From: Pseudomonadota bacterium
Lineage (GTDB): Bacteria; Pseudomonadota; Alphaproteobacteria; Rhizobiales; Xanthobacteraceae
DNA: 64,000 bases
Direction: 5' to 3'
Assembly: GCA_023404675.1 (NCBI GenBank)
Contig: JAEYAW010000013.1
Span: forward strand, 1 to 64,000
The notes beneath the pieces are model-generated. The model saw only the letters and a list, made by a program, of their open reading frames with translations. It was not told the DNA's origin and made no database searches. Shown piece after piece: positions 33,876-41,220 of the stretch. Both the position numbers and the translations under genes were made by a program. Each line of letters begins with the position of its first letter. Position 1 is the first letter of the stretch.

Positions 33876-33985
33876 TTTTCAACGAAAGTTTTCACCCGGT
33901 CTTTTGCGGGATCGCCCGATGCCGCCGGAACGGCTCAGGGCGGTCCTTGTTGTCTCCCAGGAACGAAACTCGGGACTGGGACGAC

Positions 33986-34216
33986 ATGGTGGATCGCGGC
34001 GGCATTTTTCTGGTGCTGATGCTGGTTGGTATCGTGATGATGGTCGCCGCCCTTGCGCTCGTGTCGGAGCCGAATGTGAGGTTTTCCGGCCTGTCGGGAA
34101 CGGGCAGAGTGTTCGCCCCGGCCGGCTTCACTCAATCTGCCTGGCAGACCCGCGGCAGGCAGGTCTCTGAAAAAATGTCAGATCGGGACGGAACAGGATT
34201 GCGGCCGGCGCGTTAG
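33986..34216 (+). CDS. Small single-pass membrane protein of unknown function
   Basis: 76 residues from ATG 33986 (MVDRGGIFLVLMLVGIVMMVAALALV), giving one TM helix near residues 7-26, then a short polar tail (EPNVRFSGLSGTGRVFAP...). I do not recognise a family. It sits between ureG and the stress sensor protein. The sigma-EcfG promoter of the following gene lies inside its last codons, and the -10 element overlaps its stop. It could also be non-coding; the hydrophobic start argues for a real gene. Confidence 0.5.
   Translation: MVDRGGIFLVLMLVGIVMMVAALALVSEPNVRFSGLSGTGRVFAPAGFTQSAWQTRGRQVSEKMSDRDGTGLRPAR
34190..34214 (+). promoter_or_regulatory. Sigma-EcfG promoter of the sensor kinase-like gene
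   Basis: GGAAC (34190-34194), 16-base spacer, CGTT (34211-34214): a perfect match to the alphaproteobacterial general-stress sigma consensus GGAAC-N16/17-CGTT. Transcription would begin near 34221, about 105 bases before the kinase-like gene. Confidence 0.75.
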
Positions 34217-34325
34217 CCGACTCTTAATCCGGGAGAGCAGAAGACGTGTCGTGGATTGCATCGGTATCGACGGCAGTGAGCGAACATTCGTCTCCCGTGT
34301 GGCTGCCTTTCATCCCGCCAGGTAA

Positions 34326-36044
34326 TTGTCTCGTTCACCGCTCCCTGTTTTGACGTTCAGGCGTCTCCATCCGTCGAGTTCTCTCGTGATCCGGCTTGGC
34401 TTCATTCTCACACTTGTCGCCCTGGTCGGCGCTCTGGTGTCCGGCCTTGCCGCATACCGCGTCTTTGATCAGGAGCGTTCGATCGATCGCATCGCCCTGT
34501 CGCGTGCGATCGATATTCACGCGGGTCTGGTGGAGGATCGTCTCGCCGAGCGCGAACTTCTCGTGCGGGTGGCTGTCAGCCTGTTCCGATCGCCGTCGCT
34601 GGCACGGGTCAACACCCTTGAGCCGCTGAGATCCTCGATCGATGCGTTCAAGACCGATTTCGTGCTGGCCGGGTGGATTGTTCCGATCCTCCCGGCCGAC
34701 ATTCCGACTGCCGAAAGGGATTTGCGGCTGGCCGGATTCCCCGATCCCGTGGTCCGGAACAGCAACGGCACGCCGCTGACCCAGCCCCCCGCGGGACAGC
34801 CTCTCGATGTCCTGATGGATGTCGAGCCGCGAACTCCCGAAACCATCACGTTGCCGGGACGGGTGGTGGGGCAGGCTCCCGCGGTCCGGCAGATGCTTGA
34901 GCGGGCGGCGGCAAAGCGTGAGCCGATCGCCTCCGAGCCCATCGTTTCGCTTCTTCACAGGAATGGATCGCCGGGTATCGTGCTCTCGGCTCCGGTGATC
35001 CGTCAGGACAACGATTCGGTGGCGGGATTCGTCACCTTTTCGTTCCGGCTGGCTCCCCTGATGCTCGCCAACCACGAAGTCTCGCTGTTCAGCGTCGTTC
35101 TGCGTGACCCCCGCCAGCCTGGGACCGAACTGGTCGCCGACCTCGATGGCGTTGTCACCTCCCGGCCCGTTCAGATCGATCCGCAGGTGCCTCCCGTCCT
35201 GCGCACCCTGGAGTTCGGGGGGCGCGATTGGACGCTGGCCTATTATCCCAAGACAAATCCGCTGGCGCGGCCTTTCCAGCTGGGCGCGATCGTCGGCGTG
35301 ATCGGCCTTGCGGTCACAGCCATCCTCTGCGGCCTGTTCGGCTATGTGACGCTGAACAATCTCCGCCTGGCGCGCGAGGTGCAGACACGCATCGATTACG
35401 AGCACCGCCTGACGGCGGTGATCGACGAACTCAATCATCGGGTGAAGAACATCCTCGCGGTGATCCAGTCCATCGTGACCCGGACGTTGCGTCATGGCTC
35501 GGATATGGATACGGCGAGGGATCTGCTGGTCGGCCGCATTCACGCAATGTCGAATGTCGTGACGTTGCTCAGCGAAAGCAAATGGCAGGGCGTCAAGCTG
35601 AAGGGCCTGTTCGATCCCCGTGCGTTTCCACGCGCGGACCGGATCGATGCCGATGGTCCCGACATCGCAGTCAGTGCGCGCGCGGCCCAGAGCTTGTCAT
35701 TGCTGTTTTTCGAGCTGGCGTCGCACGCCGACGAAGGGCATTCGCTGGTCGGCAACCATCCCCGTGTGGTGGCGCGGTGGAGCTTGACCAGTGAGCAGCC
35801 GACGCTGTTTCATTTTCGTTGGGAAGAGTTCAACACCAGCGAGGCGACGCGGCGGCCGGACAGTGATTTCGCGGTGACGTTGCTGGATCGTGTTGCGCCA
35901 GAGGCGCTTGGTGGCTCGGCGCGACGATACTTTACCGACGTGAGTTATGTCTACGAACTGTCCGCGCCGCTCGAAACGGTGATCGATCCGACGGAGCGTC
36001 TGCGCACGGAGCGGATCTCAAAGCCTGTGCAGCGCAGGGTCTGA
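34326..36044 (+). CDS. CHASE-type membrane sensor, HWE/HisKA_2-like, with degenerate ATPase domain
   Basis: 572 residues from TTG 34326 (GTG 34386 is an alternative). TM1 at about 20-44, a periplasmic CHASE-like domain (about 60-310; DFVLAGWIVPILPADIPTAERDLR, GIVLSAPVIRQDN), TM2 at about 317-342. The DHp helix has the acceptor His371 in DELNHRVKNILAVIQSI. The catalytic domain aligns with HWE kinases but the N-box reads FELASHADEG (His467 where Asn binds Mg), GGP after W499-E-E is FNT, and GFG is DFA (514-516). It is therefore probably unable to bind ATP, and may act as a phosphatase or signalling scaffold for PhyR. It has its own sigma-EcfG promoter and lies beside ecfG-nepR-phyR. Confidence 0.85.
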   Translation: MSRSPLPVLTFRRLHPSSSLVIRLGFILTLVALVGALVSGLAAYRVFDQERSIDRIALSRAIDIHAGLVEDRLAERELLVRVAVSLFRSPSLARVNTLEPLRSSIDAFKTDFVLAGWIVPILPADIPTAERDLRLAGFPDPVVRNSNGTPLTQPPAGQPLDVLMDVEPRTPETITLPGRVVGQAPAVRQMLERAAAKREPIASEPIVSLLHRNGSPGIVLSAPVIRQDNDSVAGFVTFSFRLAPLMLANHEVSLFSVVLRDPRQPGTELVADLDGVVTSRPVQIDPQVPPVLRTLEFGGRDWTLAYYPKTNPLARPFQLGAIVGVIGLAVTAILCGLFGYVTLNNLRLAREVQTRIDYEHRLTAVIDELNHRVKNILAVIQSIVTRTLRHGSDMDTARDLLVGRIHAMSNVVTLLSESKWQGVKLKGLFDPRAFPRADRIDADGPDIAVSARAAQSLSLLFFELASHADEGHSLVGNHPRVVARWSLTSEQPTLFHFRWEEFNTSEATRRPDSDFAVTLLDRVAPEALGGSARRYFTDVSYVYELSAPLETVIDPTERLRTERISKPVQRRV

Positions 36045-36149
36045 CCGCATATCAAAGAGTGGCCGGGAAGCGGGCTCCCGATCAATCAAATAGGCTGGCG
36101 GCACGATCCAGCCAGCGAAGCATGCAAACAGACTGTTGCAAACGGAAAT

Positions 36150-36174
36150 GGGGCCGGCGATGTTTGCCGGCCCC
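36150..36174. terminator. Terminator between convergent sensor gene and ecfG
   Basis: GGGGCCGGC (36150-36158) and GCCGGCCCC (36166-36174), a 9-bp GC stem with a 7-base loop, lie in the 211-base convergent gap. On the minus strand the stem is followed by CATTTCCGTTTGC, only moderately T-rich. Confidence 0.65.
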
Positions 36175-36255
36175 ACCCTGATTTGTCTGATCGTGCTATT
36201 TGTCGGATCTCGGTCTGGCGGCGAAGAGGTTGCCCGCTTCGCCGCAGGAATGCGC

Positions 36256-36804
36256 TTATCCGTTGTTGCCGCCGATCACAGCGCGGACCGTATCGTCCGG
36301 ACCGAAATCCTCCGCGCCATCCACGTAGAGCAGGGCACTCAGTTTGGTCCGGGCGCGGTTGACGCGGCTCTTGATCGTGCCGACCGCGCATCCGCAGATC
36401 GCGGCTGCATCCTCGTAGGAGAAGCCCGAGGCACCGACAAGGATCAGTGCCTCGCGCTGATCCTGAGGCAGCTTATCGAGCGCGGTGCGGAATTCCTCGA
36501 ACTCCAGATGGGCGCTCTGGCTCGGCTGGGACTTGAGCGTTTTGGCATAGTTGCCCTCGGCATCCTCAACCTCCCGCCGCCGCTTGCGATAGTCGGAGCG
36601 GAACAGGTTGCGCAGGATCGTGAACAGCCAGGCCGGGAGATTGGAACCCGGCTGGAACGAGTCGATGTTCGCGAGTGCCCGCAGCAGCGTCTCCTGAACA
36701 AGATCGTCCGCACGATCGCTGTTGCCGCTGAGCGACATCGCAAAAGCGCGCAGGCTGGGGACGGCGGCGAGAATATCGTCGCGAAGCTGGTTGGTGAGAG
36801 GCAT
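36256..36804 (-). CDS. ecfG: General stress response ECF sigma factor EcfG
   Basis: 182 residues. Region 2: LRAFAMSLSGNSDRADDLVQETLLRALANIDSFQPGSNLPAWLFTILRNLFRSDYRKRRRE. Region 4: LDKLPQDQREALILVGASGFSYEDAAAICGCAVGTIKSRVNRARTKL. No TM or extra domain. Matches ECF15/EcfG (RpoE2) sigma factors, which recognise GGAAC-N16/17-CGTT and are held by NepR until phosphorylated PhyR releases them. It follows nepR with a one-base overlap. Many promoters of this type lie within a few kilobases here. Confidence 0.95.
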   Translation of the reverse strand: MPLTNQLRDDILAAVPSLRAFAMSLSGNSDRADDLVQETLLRALANIDSFQPGSNLPAWLFTILRNLFRSDYRKRRREVEDAEGNYAKTLKSQPSQSAHLEFEEFRTALDKLPQDQREALILVGASGFSYEDAAAICGCAVGTIKSRVNRARTKLSALLYVDGAEDFGPDDTVRAVIGGNNG

Positions 36805-37037
36805 CAGTCCCTCCCATTGTTGACATTGCCGGATGTCGCGGGTGGGCCGCCGTCAGATGTCGGGGGCGGGCCGCCGTCAAGTTTGCGGATCATGTCCGCA
36901 AACCGGTCAGGGACACCCTGCCGGACCACGTCGTCATACATGGCGCGGAGCTGGTGCCCGATCCGGGCTTGTATTTCGGCGTTCAGACCGCCTTTTCCAG
37001 GTGTTCCCGGTTTCGGGAGAGGCTTACCATCCTTCAT
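36804..37037 (-). CDS. nepR: Anti-sigma factor NepR
   Basis: 77 residues. The conserved helix pair is IQARIGHQLRAMYDDVVRQGVPDRFADMIRKLD, the segment that wraps EcfG or, after activation, PhyR. The N-terminus is basic and Pro/Gly-rich; the C-terminal tail contains two copies of a GGPPxTSxG unit. It shares one base with ecfG, is divergent from phyR, and completes the partner-switch module. Confidence 0.93.
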   Translation of the reverse strand: MKDGKPLPKPGTPGKGGLNAEIQARIGHQLRAMYDDVVRQGVPDRFADMIRKLDGGPPPTSDGGPPATSGNVNNGRD

Positions 37038-37132
37038 GGCGCGGTTCCGTCACTTCCTTTGCCCAAATCATTGGAATAAATTGACCCCCGACTCAGCGTG
37101 AGACGTCGCGGATGGCTGTCGTTCGCGGAGGT

Positions 37133-37190
37133 AATGCATTCAGGGATTAAAAGTTCCCGGGCAAGGGAACCTTTTTGACCGCCGCACGTA
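37133..37190. promoter_or_regulatory. Divergent sigma-EcfG promoters of nepR-ecfG and phyR
   Basis: Two GGAAC boxes face away from each other inside the inverted repeat GTTCCCGGGCAAGGGAAC (37153-37170). Minus strand: GGAAC (37153-37157), 16 bases, CATT (37133-37136) toward nepR-ecfG. Plus strand: GGAAC (37166-37170), 16 bases, CGTA (37187-37190) toward phyR. Each -10 has one mismatch to CGTT. This fits autoregulation of both arms. Confidence 0.7.
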
Positions 37191-37270
37191 GATTGGACGG
37201 AGCGTCGTCCACTAGCGGCAATCCCCGTCGAGGGGACGTGCGGGTTTTAGTCAAATTGCATGGAGTTGGG

Positions 37271-38077
37271 ATGTCCCGATCACAGATCGTCGCCGAGCAT
37301 CTGCCGCTGTTGCGGCGCTATGCCCGTGCATTGACCGGCAGCCAGGCATCCGGGGATGCCTATGTCGGTGCGATGCTGGAGGCGCTGCTTCAGGATCCGT
37401 CGTTGCTCGATGAGAGCCACGGGCCGCGCATTGGCCTGTTCCAGCTCTTCACCAGGATCTGGAATTCCGTCGGCGTCAACGGTGCGCCGGATCTGTCGCC
37501 GGTTGCGCCGATGCCCTCTGAAAAGCGGCTGTCCAACATCACGCCGCTGCCCCGGCAGGCGTTTCTTCTCTTCTCGCTGGAAGGGTTTTCCGAAGAGGAG
37601 GTTGCTTACATTCTCGACGTAAGCGTTGCGGACGTCCGCAAGCTGACGGAGGACGCCGGCCGCGAGATGGCGGCCGAGATCGCCACCGATGTTCTCATCA
37701 TCGAGGATGAGACCTTTATCGCGATGGATATCGAGAGTCTCGTGAAGAGTCTGGGTCACAACGTCATCGGCGTGGCGCGCACGCATGCTGACGCGGTCGC
37801 GCTGGCCGGAACCAAGCAGCCGGGCCTGATCCTCGCCGATATCCAGCTCGCCGACGGCAGCTCGGGTCTCGATGCGGTCAACGAACTGCTCAAGGCGTTC
37901 GAGGTGCCGGTCGTGTTCATCACGGCCTATCCCGAGCGCTTCCTGACCGGCGAGCGGCCTGAGCCGGCGTTCCTGATCTCGAAACCGTTCCAGCCGGCCA
38001 TGGTGTCGGCGGTGGCGAGTCAGGCCCTGTTCTTCCAGCGTAATTCGCGGACGCGGCCGAAAGCGACGGCCTCCTGA
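37271..38077 (+). CDS. phyR: General stress response regulator PhyR
   Basis: 268 residues from ATG 37271 (MSRSQIVAEHLPLLRRYARALTG). Residues 1-135 form a sigma-like domain resembling EcfG regions 2 and 4 (ITPLPRQAFLLFSLEGFSEEEVAYILDVSVADVRKLTEDAGREM). Residues 140-262 are a receiver domain (VLIIEDETFIAMDIESLVKSLGHNVIGVA, phospho-acceptor Asp190 in LILADIQL, Lys in LISKPF). When phosphorylated it sequesters NepR and frees EcfG. The frame continues upstream of the ATG without similarity. A sigma-EcfG-like promoter lies 80 bases upstream. Confidence 0.96.
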   Translation: MSRSQIVAEHLPLLRRYARALTGSQASGDAYVGAMLEALLQDPSLLDESHGPRIGLFQLFTRIWNSVGVNGAPDLSPVAPMPSEKRLSNITPLPRQAFLLFSLEGFSEEEVAYILDVSVADVRKLTEDAGREMAAEIATDVLIIEDETFIAMDIESLVKSLGHNVIGVARTHADAVALAGTKQPGLILADIQLADGSSGLDAVNELLKAFEVPVVFITAYPERFLTGERPEPAFLISKPFQPAMVSAVASQALFFQRNSRTRPKATAS

Positions 38078-38094
38078 GCCGGCATCAGAATTTG

Positions 38095-38128
38095 CGCTCG
38101 TTGCCATTGGACGCTCGTTGCCATTGGA
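38095..38128. repeat. Perfect 17-base tandem duplication downstream of phyR
   Basis: CGCTCGTTGCCATTGGA occurs at 38095-38111 and again at 38112-38128 with no gap, directly before the terminator stem. It looks like a recent slippage duplication. Confidence 0.9.
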
Positions 38129-38157
38129 AAAGGCCGGAGATCGATCTCCGGCCTTTT
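38128..38157. terminator. Bidirectional terminator after phyR
   Basis: AAAAGGCCGGAGA, TCGA, TCTCCGGCCTTTT: a 13-bp perfect stem with A- and T-runs on either side. It fits termination of phyR on the plus strand and of any minus-strand RNA coming from the 38.4 kb side. Confidence 0.9.
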
Positions 38158-38543
38158 CTGGTTGATGGCCGCGAGAGCTGCATCTGATCGAGCGATTGCA
38201 CCGAAGCGTGCCCCGCCCTCGAGGACCCGTGCGAAACTGAAGCTAAGCTAAGAGGCGTCGGGTCGCCGAGGCGCGCCGGATTTGCAGCGCTGAAGCCGGA
38301 TTTGTAGCGCTGAAAATGAGTAGAGCGCGGCCGGCATCACCACGACCGCGCTCCACTGCGCCGGCTAGTTGGGGCAGGGGGGATAGCCGGCTCGCTAAGT
38401 AGACGCGGCTCGCCTGTTATTGTTCCGGGACGGCGATCTTATTTTTACACGGCCTCGTGAAACACAGCACGCAACTCGATGCGGCGGTTCTGCGTTAACC
38501 AGACGACTCGCGGTGCTGCGAGGAGTTCGGCCGAGGCAGAGCC
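38158..38543. other. Structured intergenic region with possible minus-strand RNA
   Basis: No protein gene fits. A 20-base unit GCCGGATTTGCAGCGCTGAA is tandemly repeated (38275-38294, 38295-38314, one mismatch). Two further stems are visible: GAGCGCGG/CCGCGCTC (about 38323-38353) and CCGGCTA/TAGCCGG (about 38361-38390). A GGAAC-N16-CGTC promoter-like pair on the minus strand (38422-38426 and 38402-38405) would transcribe through them to the terminator at 38128-38157, giving an RNA of roughly 265 bases. Confidence 0.4.
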
Positions 38544-38966
38544 ATGTCTAAGATCGTTTCGGGACTGGTGGGAGTGACGACCGTAGCGCTGACGCTCGGT
38601 CTCTTTCATTTTGAGGTCGCGTCGGGGAATGGTCTTGCGAAGGGATGGCGGCAGGACTCCCCGCCGGTCGACCGCTCGCTTGCGGCAGCGGACATGGTCA
38701 ACAGGGTCGGCAAGGCGGATCGCACAGGCCAGGCGGTCGACACCGGATCGTCAACGATCGCCGTACGGCTGAAGGATCTCGACACATCGGTGCTGATCCA
38801 GATTCTCCCCCCGTCATCTCAGGCGAGCGGGCAGCGTGCGCCGGCGCCGCCGATTGCGCCGGCCGCGAAGAAAACACCCGCAAAAATGCCTGTCGCCTGC
38901 GAGCCGCTGGTCAGTCCGCTGACGGAGGTTGCGCGCTATCTCCAGCCGGGACGCTGCATCACCTGA
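38544..38966 (+). CDS. Conserved exported protein of unknown function
   Basis: 140 residues. A signal/anchor helix spans about 5-24 (VSGLVGVTTVALTLGLFHF), then an Ala/Pro-rich disordered middle (APAPPIAPAAKKTPAKMP) and a conserved-looking C-terminus VACEPLVSPLTEVARYLQPGRCIT with two Cys that could form a disulfide. I recall similar small proteins with this Cys-containing end in Bradyrhizobium relatives but no assigned function. It lies between phyR and envelope-stress type genes; no sigma-EcfG box is visible directly upstream. Confidence 0.7.
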   Translation: MSKIVSGLVGVTTVALTLGLFHFEVASGNGLAKGWRQDSPPVDRSLAAADMVNRVGKADRTGQAVDTGSSTIAVRLKDLDTSVLIQILPPSSQASGQRAPAPPIAPAAKKTPAKMPVACEPLVSPLTEVARYLQPGRCIT

Positions 38967-39007
38967 TGCAGCCGTCGCCGAAGGCGACGTGGCGGGAATC
39001 CGTTATG

Positions 39008-39055
39008 TTGTCCCCGCCAGCTCTTGTCCCCGCCAGCTCTTGTCCCCGTCAGCTC
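39008..39055. repeat. Triple 16-base tandem repeat at the 3' end of the membrane protein gene
   Basis: TTGTCCCCGCCAGCTC is repeated at 39008-39023, 39024-39039 and, with one mismatch, 39040-39055. The last copy overlaps the stop codon of the minus-strand gene; the mismatch is what makes the TGA, so the array has grown out of the coding end. Confidence 0.9.
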
Positions 39056-39519
39056 TTGGCGTCGTCGCCATCGTCATTGGTGACACGGATTCCGGCCATG
39101 ACGCCGACAGCCAGCCCGGCGATGGCGAGCAACGGGACCAGCCGTTTGGGGCCGAGCGTGCGCGCCAGCTGCAGGCCGGCGGCGAGCACCGTGGGATTGG
39201 TCAGGAATGACGGAGCTGCCGCGGCCGCTGCCGCTGCACGGGCCGCTGCGGCCGCCTCTTCCGCGGCCCTGCGTTTTTCCTCGCGGGCCTTGACCGAGGC
39301 GTAGCAACCGCTGGCGATCGCCGCGACCACGAAAAAGATTCCAGCTCCGGCAAGACAGGCATAGATCGGTCCGGCCTGTTCGTTCACGTAAACGAAGGCC
39401 GCCGCGCAGAGAAATCCGGTGGTGACCACAAGGCCGAAGCCGGCCACAACCGCCAGCCCGATCAGGCGGGCGGTGACGCCGGACCGTTCCTTGATATCCT
39501 CGATCGTCTTTTCGAACAT
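39049..39519 (-). CDS. Membrane protein with Ala-rich coiled segment, unknown function
   Basis: 156 residues from ATG 39519 (MFEKTIEDIKERSGV), behind a GAGGGG ribosome site. TM segments: about 15-46 (RLIGLAVVAGFGLVVTTGFLCAAAFVYV) and 52-73 (YACLAGAGIFFVVAAIASGCY), then a charged helix (KAREEKRRAAEEAAAAARAAAAAAAAP) and a final TM near 130-148 (LVPLLAIAGLAVGVMAGI). This resembles phage-holin-like/DUF1469-type proteins but I cannot assign a family. It follows the DUF883 gene by 108 bases on the same strand and could be co-transcribed from its sigma-EcfG promoter. Confidence 0.75.
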   Translation of the reverse strand: MFEKTIEDIKERSGVTARLIGLAVVAGFGLVVTTGFLCAAAFVYVNEQAGPIYACLAGAGIFFVVAAIASGCYASVKAREEKRRAAEEAAAAARAAAAAAAAPSFLTNPTVLAAGLQLARTLGPKRLVPLLAIAGLAVGVMAGIRVTNDDGDDAKS

Positions 39520-39627
39520 GTGCCCCTCGCCACCTCGAAACGAACCGGACGTGATTTTAACCAAGCGAAACTTTCGCACGCGCTCGTCCGCCCGCAAACA
39601 CCCCGTCCGGTCGCCCTTTTCGCAGAC

Positions 39628-39999
39628 TTAGCGGCGCCAGGTGACGCCGATCAGGAAGCCGAGGCCCAGCGCGATTCCGACTGTTGCCAGCGGACGCTCG
39701 TGGATGGCTTTCTCGAGAGTTTCGCCGACAGTCGCGGCCGCATCCTGCGCGGCATCGAACGCGGCGTGTCCCGTTTCCTGAGCGTCAGCCAAGGCGGCAT
39801 CGACGTCGGCCTTGGCCTTCTTGTAGCCGGTCTGCGCTTTCTGGCCGGCACTCTCGGCAAACGTGTTTAACGCGGCGGTAATCTGCTCGGTCAGGGCTGC
39901 GATATCATTTTTCACGGTCACGACATCCTTTTCGAGACGCTCAAACATCGTCTTGTCAGCGGAATTTTTCATTGCGGATTCACCATCGCTGCTCGACAT
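39628..39999 (-). CDS. DUF883 (ElaB/YqjD-like) membrane-associated stress protein
   Basis: 123 residues from ATG 39999 (MSSSDGESAMKNSADKTMFERLEKDVVTV). A long amphipathic helix (about 20-95, coiled coil likely) ends in a C-terminal TM segment with the family motif IHERPLATVGIALGLGFLIGVTWRR. E. coli homologues are stress-induced, ribosome-associated inner-membrane proteins. A perfect sigma-EcfG promoter lies immediately upstream. GGAG 9 bases before the ATG serves as the ribosome site. Confidence 0.9.
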   Translation of the reverse strand: MSSSDGESAMKNSADKTMFERLEKDVVTVKNDIAALTEQITAALNTFAESAGQKAQTGYKKAKADVDAALADAQETGHAAFDAAQDAAATVGETLEKAIHERPLATVGIALGLGFLIGVTWRR

Positions 40000-40030
40000 C
40001 CCATACTCCGGGTATTGAGGGGCTCTCTGA

Positions 40031-40055
40031 AACGTTCGCACAGTGCCGAAGTTCC
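40031..40055 (-). promoter_or_regulatory. Sigma-EcfG promoter of the DUF883 gene
   Basis: On the minus strand GGAAC (40051-40055), 16-base spacer, CGTT (40031-40034): a perfect consensus. Start of transcription is expected near 40024, about 25 bases before the ATG at 39999. It sits in the short gap after the AI-2E transporter gene. Confidence 0.8.
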
Positions 40056-40068
40056 GTAAGAAAACAAG

Positions 40069-41217
40069 CTACTCCTCCGGAATCGGATGTGCCTTGACGG
40101 GAGTCAAATGCTCCTTCAGCACCAGTGCGACGATCAGCAGCGGCGATGACAGGAACGCGCCCATCGGTCCCCACAGCCAGCTCCAGAACGCCAGCGCGAT
40201 GAAGACCGCGAGCGCGTTCAGCGCCAGACGCCGTCCGATGATCGCGGGCGTAATGAAGTGCCCCTCGACAAAGGCAATGGCTGCGAAAGCCGAGGGGCCG
40301 ATAAGGCCCGCGCCGAGCGTGTCCGCGCTGACGACCCCGACCAGCGCGAGAATGACGAACATGACGATGGGGCCGATGATCGGGATGAAATTCAGCGTGG
40401 CCGTCAGCGCTCCGAGGCCGGCCGGATTGGGCAGCCCGGCTATGGCGCAGATCAGGCCGGTCGCCGCGCCGAGCGTCAGGTTGATCACCGTCACCGTGAG
40501 CAGATAGCCGCCGAGGCTGTGTTCGATTCCGTTCAGGATGCGCAGCATGCGCAGGCGTGCGCTACGATCCGGCGACAGCAGCACCAGCGTCCGCCGCAGG
40601 TCAGGCCAACTGGCGATGAAAAGAATCAGAACCGCGAAGAACAGCAGGAGTTCGGTGATCGTCGGCGACAGATACTCCAGCGTCGGCTGGATCCACTCGA
40701 CGGTCGGCAGCTGGAAAGAGCCGGCCGGCGCCGGCGTGTCGCCGAACGAGGCCTGAAGCTGCCGCCACAGCGCAAGCGGCCGGTCGAAGACATGCAGCTT
40801 GGCTTTGAGAAGCGGACCCAGTTCGGGCAGGCGGTTGGCCCACTCCACGACCGGCGCGGAGATGAGGCTGACGATCAGGACAAGCAGACCGAACACCGCA
40901 GCGACGATCAGGACCGCGGAGACGCCGCGCGGGATATGATAGCGCTCGAACAGCTTCGCCGCCGGCGCCAGCATGGTGCCGACGACGAAGCCGGCCACGA
41001 CCGGCATGATGACGGTCCGGCCGAAATAAAGAGCTGCGATGATTGCGAGGACGAAGAGGCCGACGAGCGCGACCGCGATCAGATCGGCGCGGCGGATGAG
41101 CGGAGGTTTGTCGTCAGTCCCGTCATCCGGCACGGCGTGGTCATCAGCGAACCACTCTCTTCCCGATGGCCCCGGCATGAGGCGAGCGGATGTCAAGTTT
41201 CGCCCCTGCTCCCCCAC
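40069..41217 (-). CDS. AI-2E (PerM) family transporter
   Basis: 382 residues from GTG 41217; ATG 41178 (MPGPSGREW) is an equally good start. About eight TM segments: LIAVALVGLFVLAIIAALYFGRTVIMPVVAGFVVGTML, VSAVLIVAAVFGLLVLIVSLI, LLLFFAVLILFIASW, and the family's conserved end FIPIIGPIVMFVILALVGVV and ALNALAVFIALAFWSWLWGPMGAFLSSPLLIVALVL. Family members export autoinducer-2 or ions; the actual substrate cannot be told from sequence. It begins only 3 bases after the DUF3309 gene, so the stress promoter upstream of that gene probably drives both. Confidence 0.9.
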   Translation of the reverse strand: MGEQGRNLTSARLMPGPSGREWFADDHAVPDDGTDDKPPLIRRADLIAVALVGLFVLAIIAALYFGRTVIMPVVAGFVVGTMLAPAAKLFERYHIPRGVSAVLIVAAVFGLLVLIVSLISAPVVEWANRLPELGPLLKAKLHVFDRPLALWRQLQASFGDTPAPAGSFQLPTVEWIQPTLEYLSPTITELLLFFAVLILFIASWPDLRRTLVLLSPDRSARLRMLRILNGIEHSLGGYLLTVTVINLTLGAATGLICAIAGLPNPAGLGALTATLNFIPIIGPIVMFVILALVGVVSADTLGAGLIGPSAFAAIAFVEGHFITPAIIGRRLALNALAVFIALAFWSWLWGPMGAFLSSPLLIVALVLKEHLTPVKAHPIPEE

Positions 41218-41220
41218 GGC

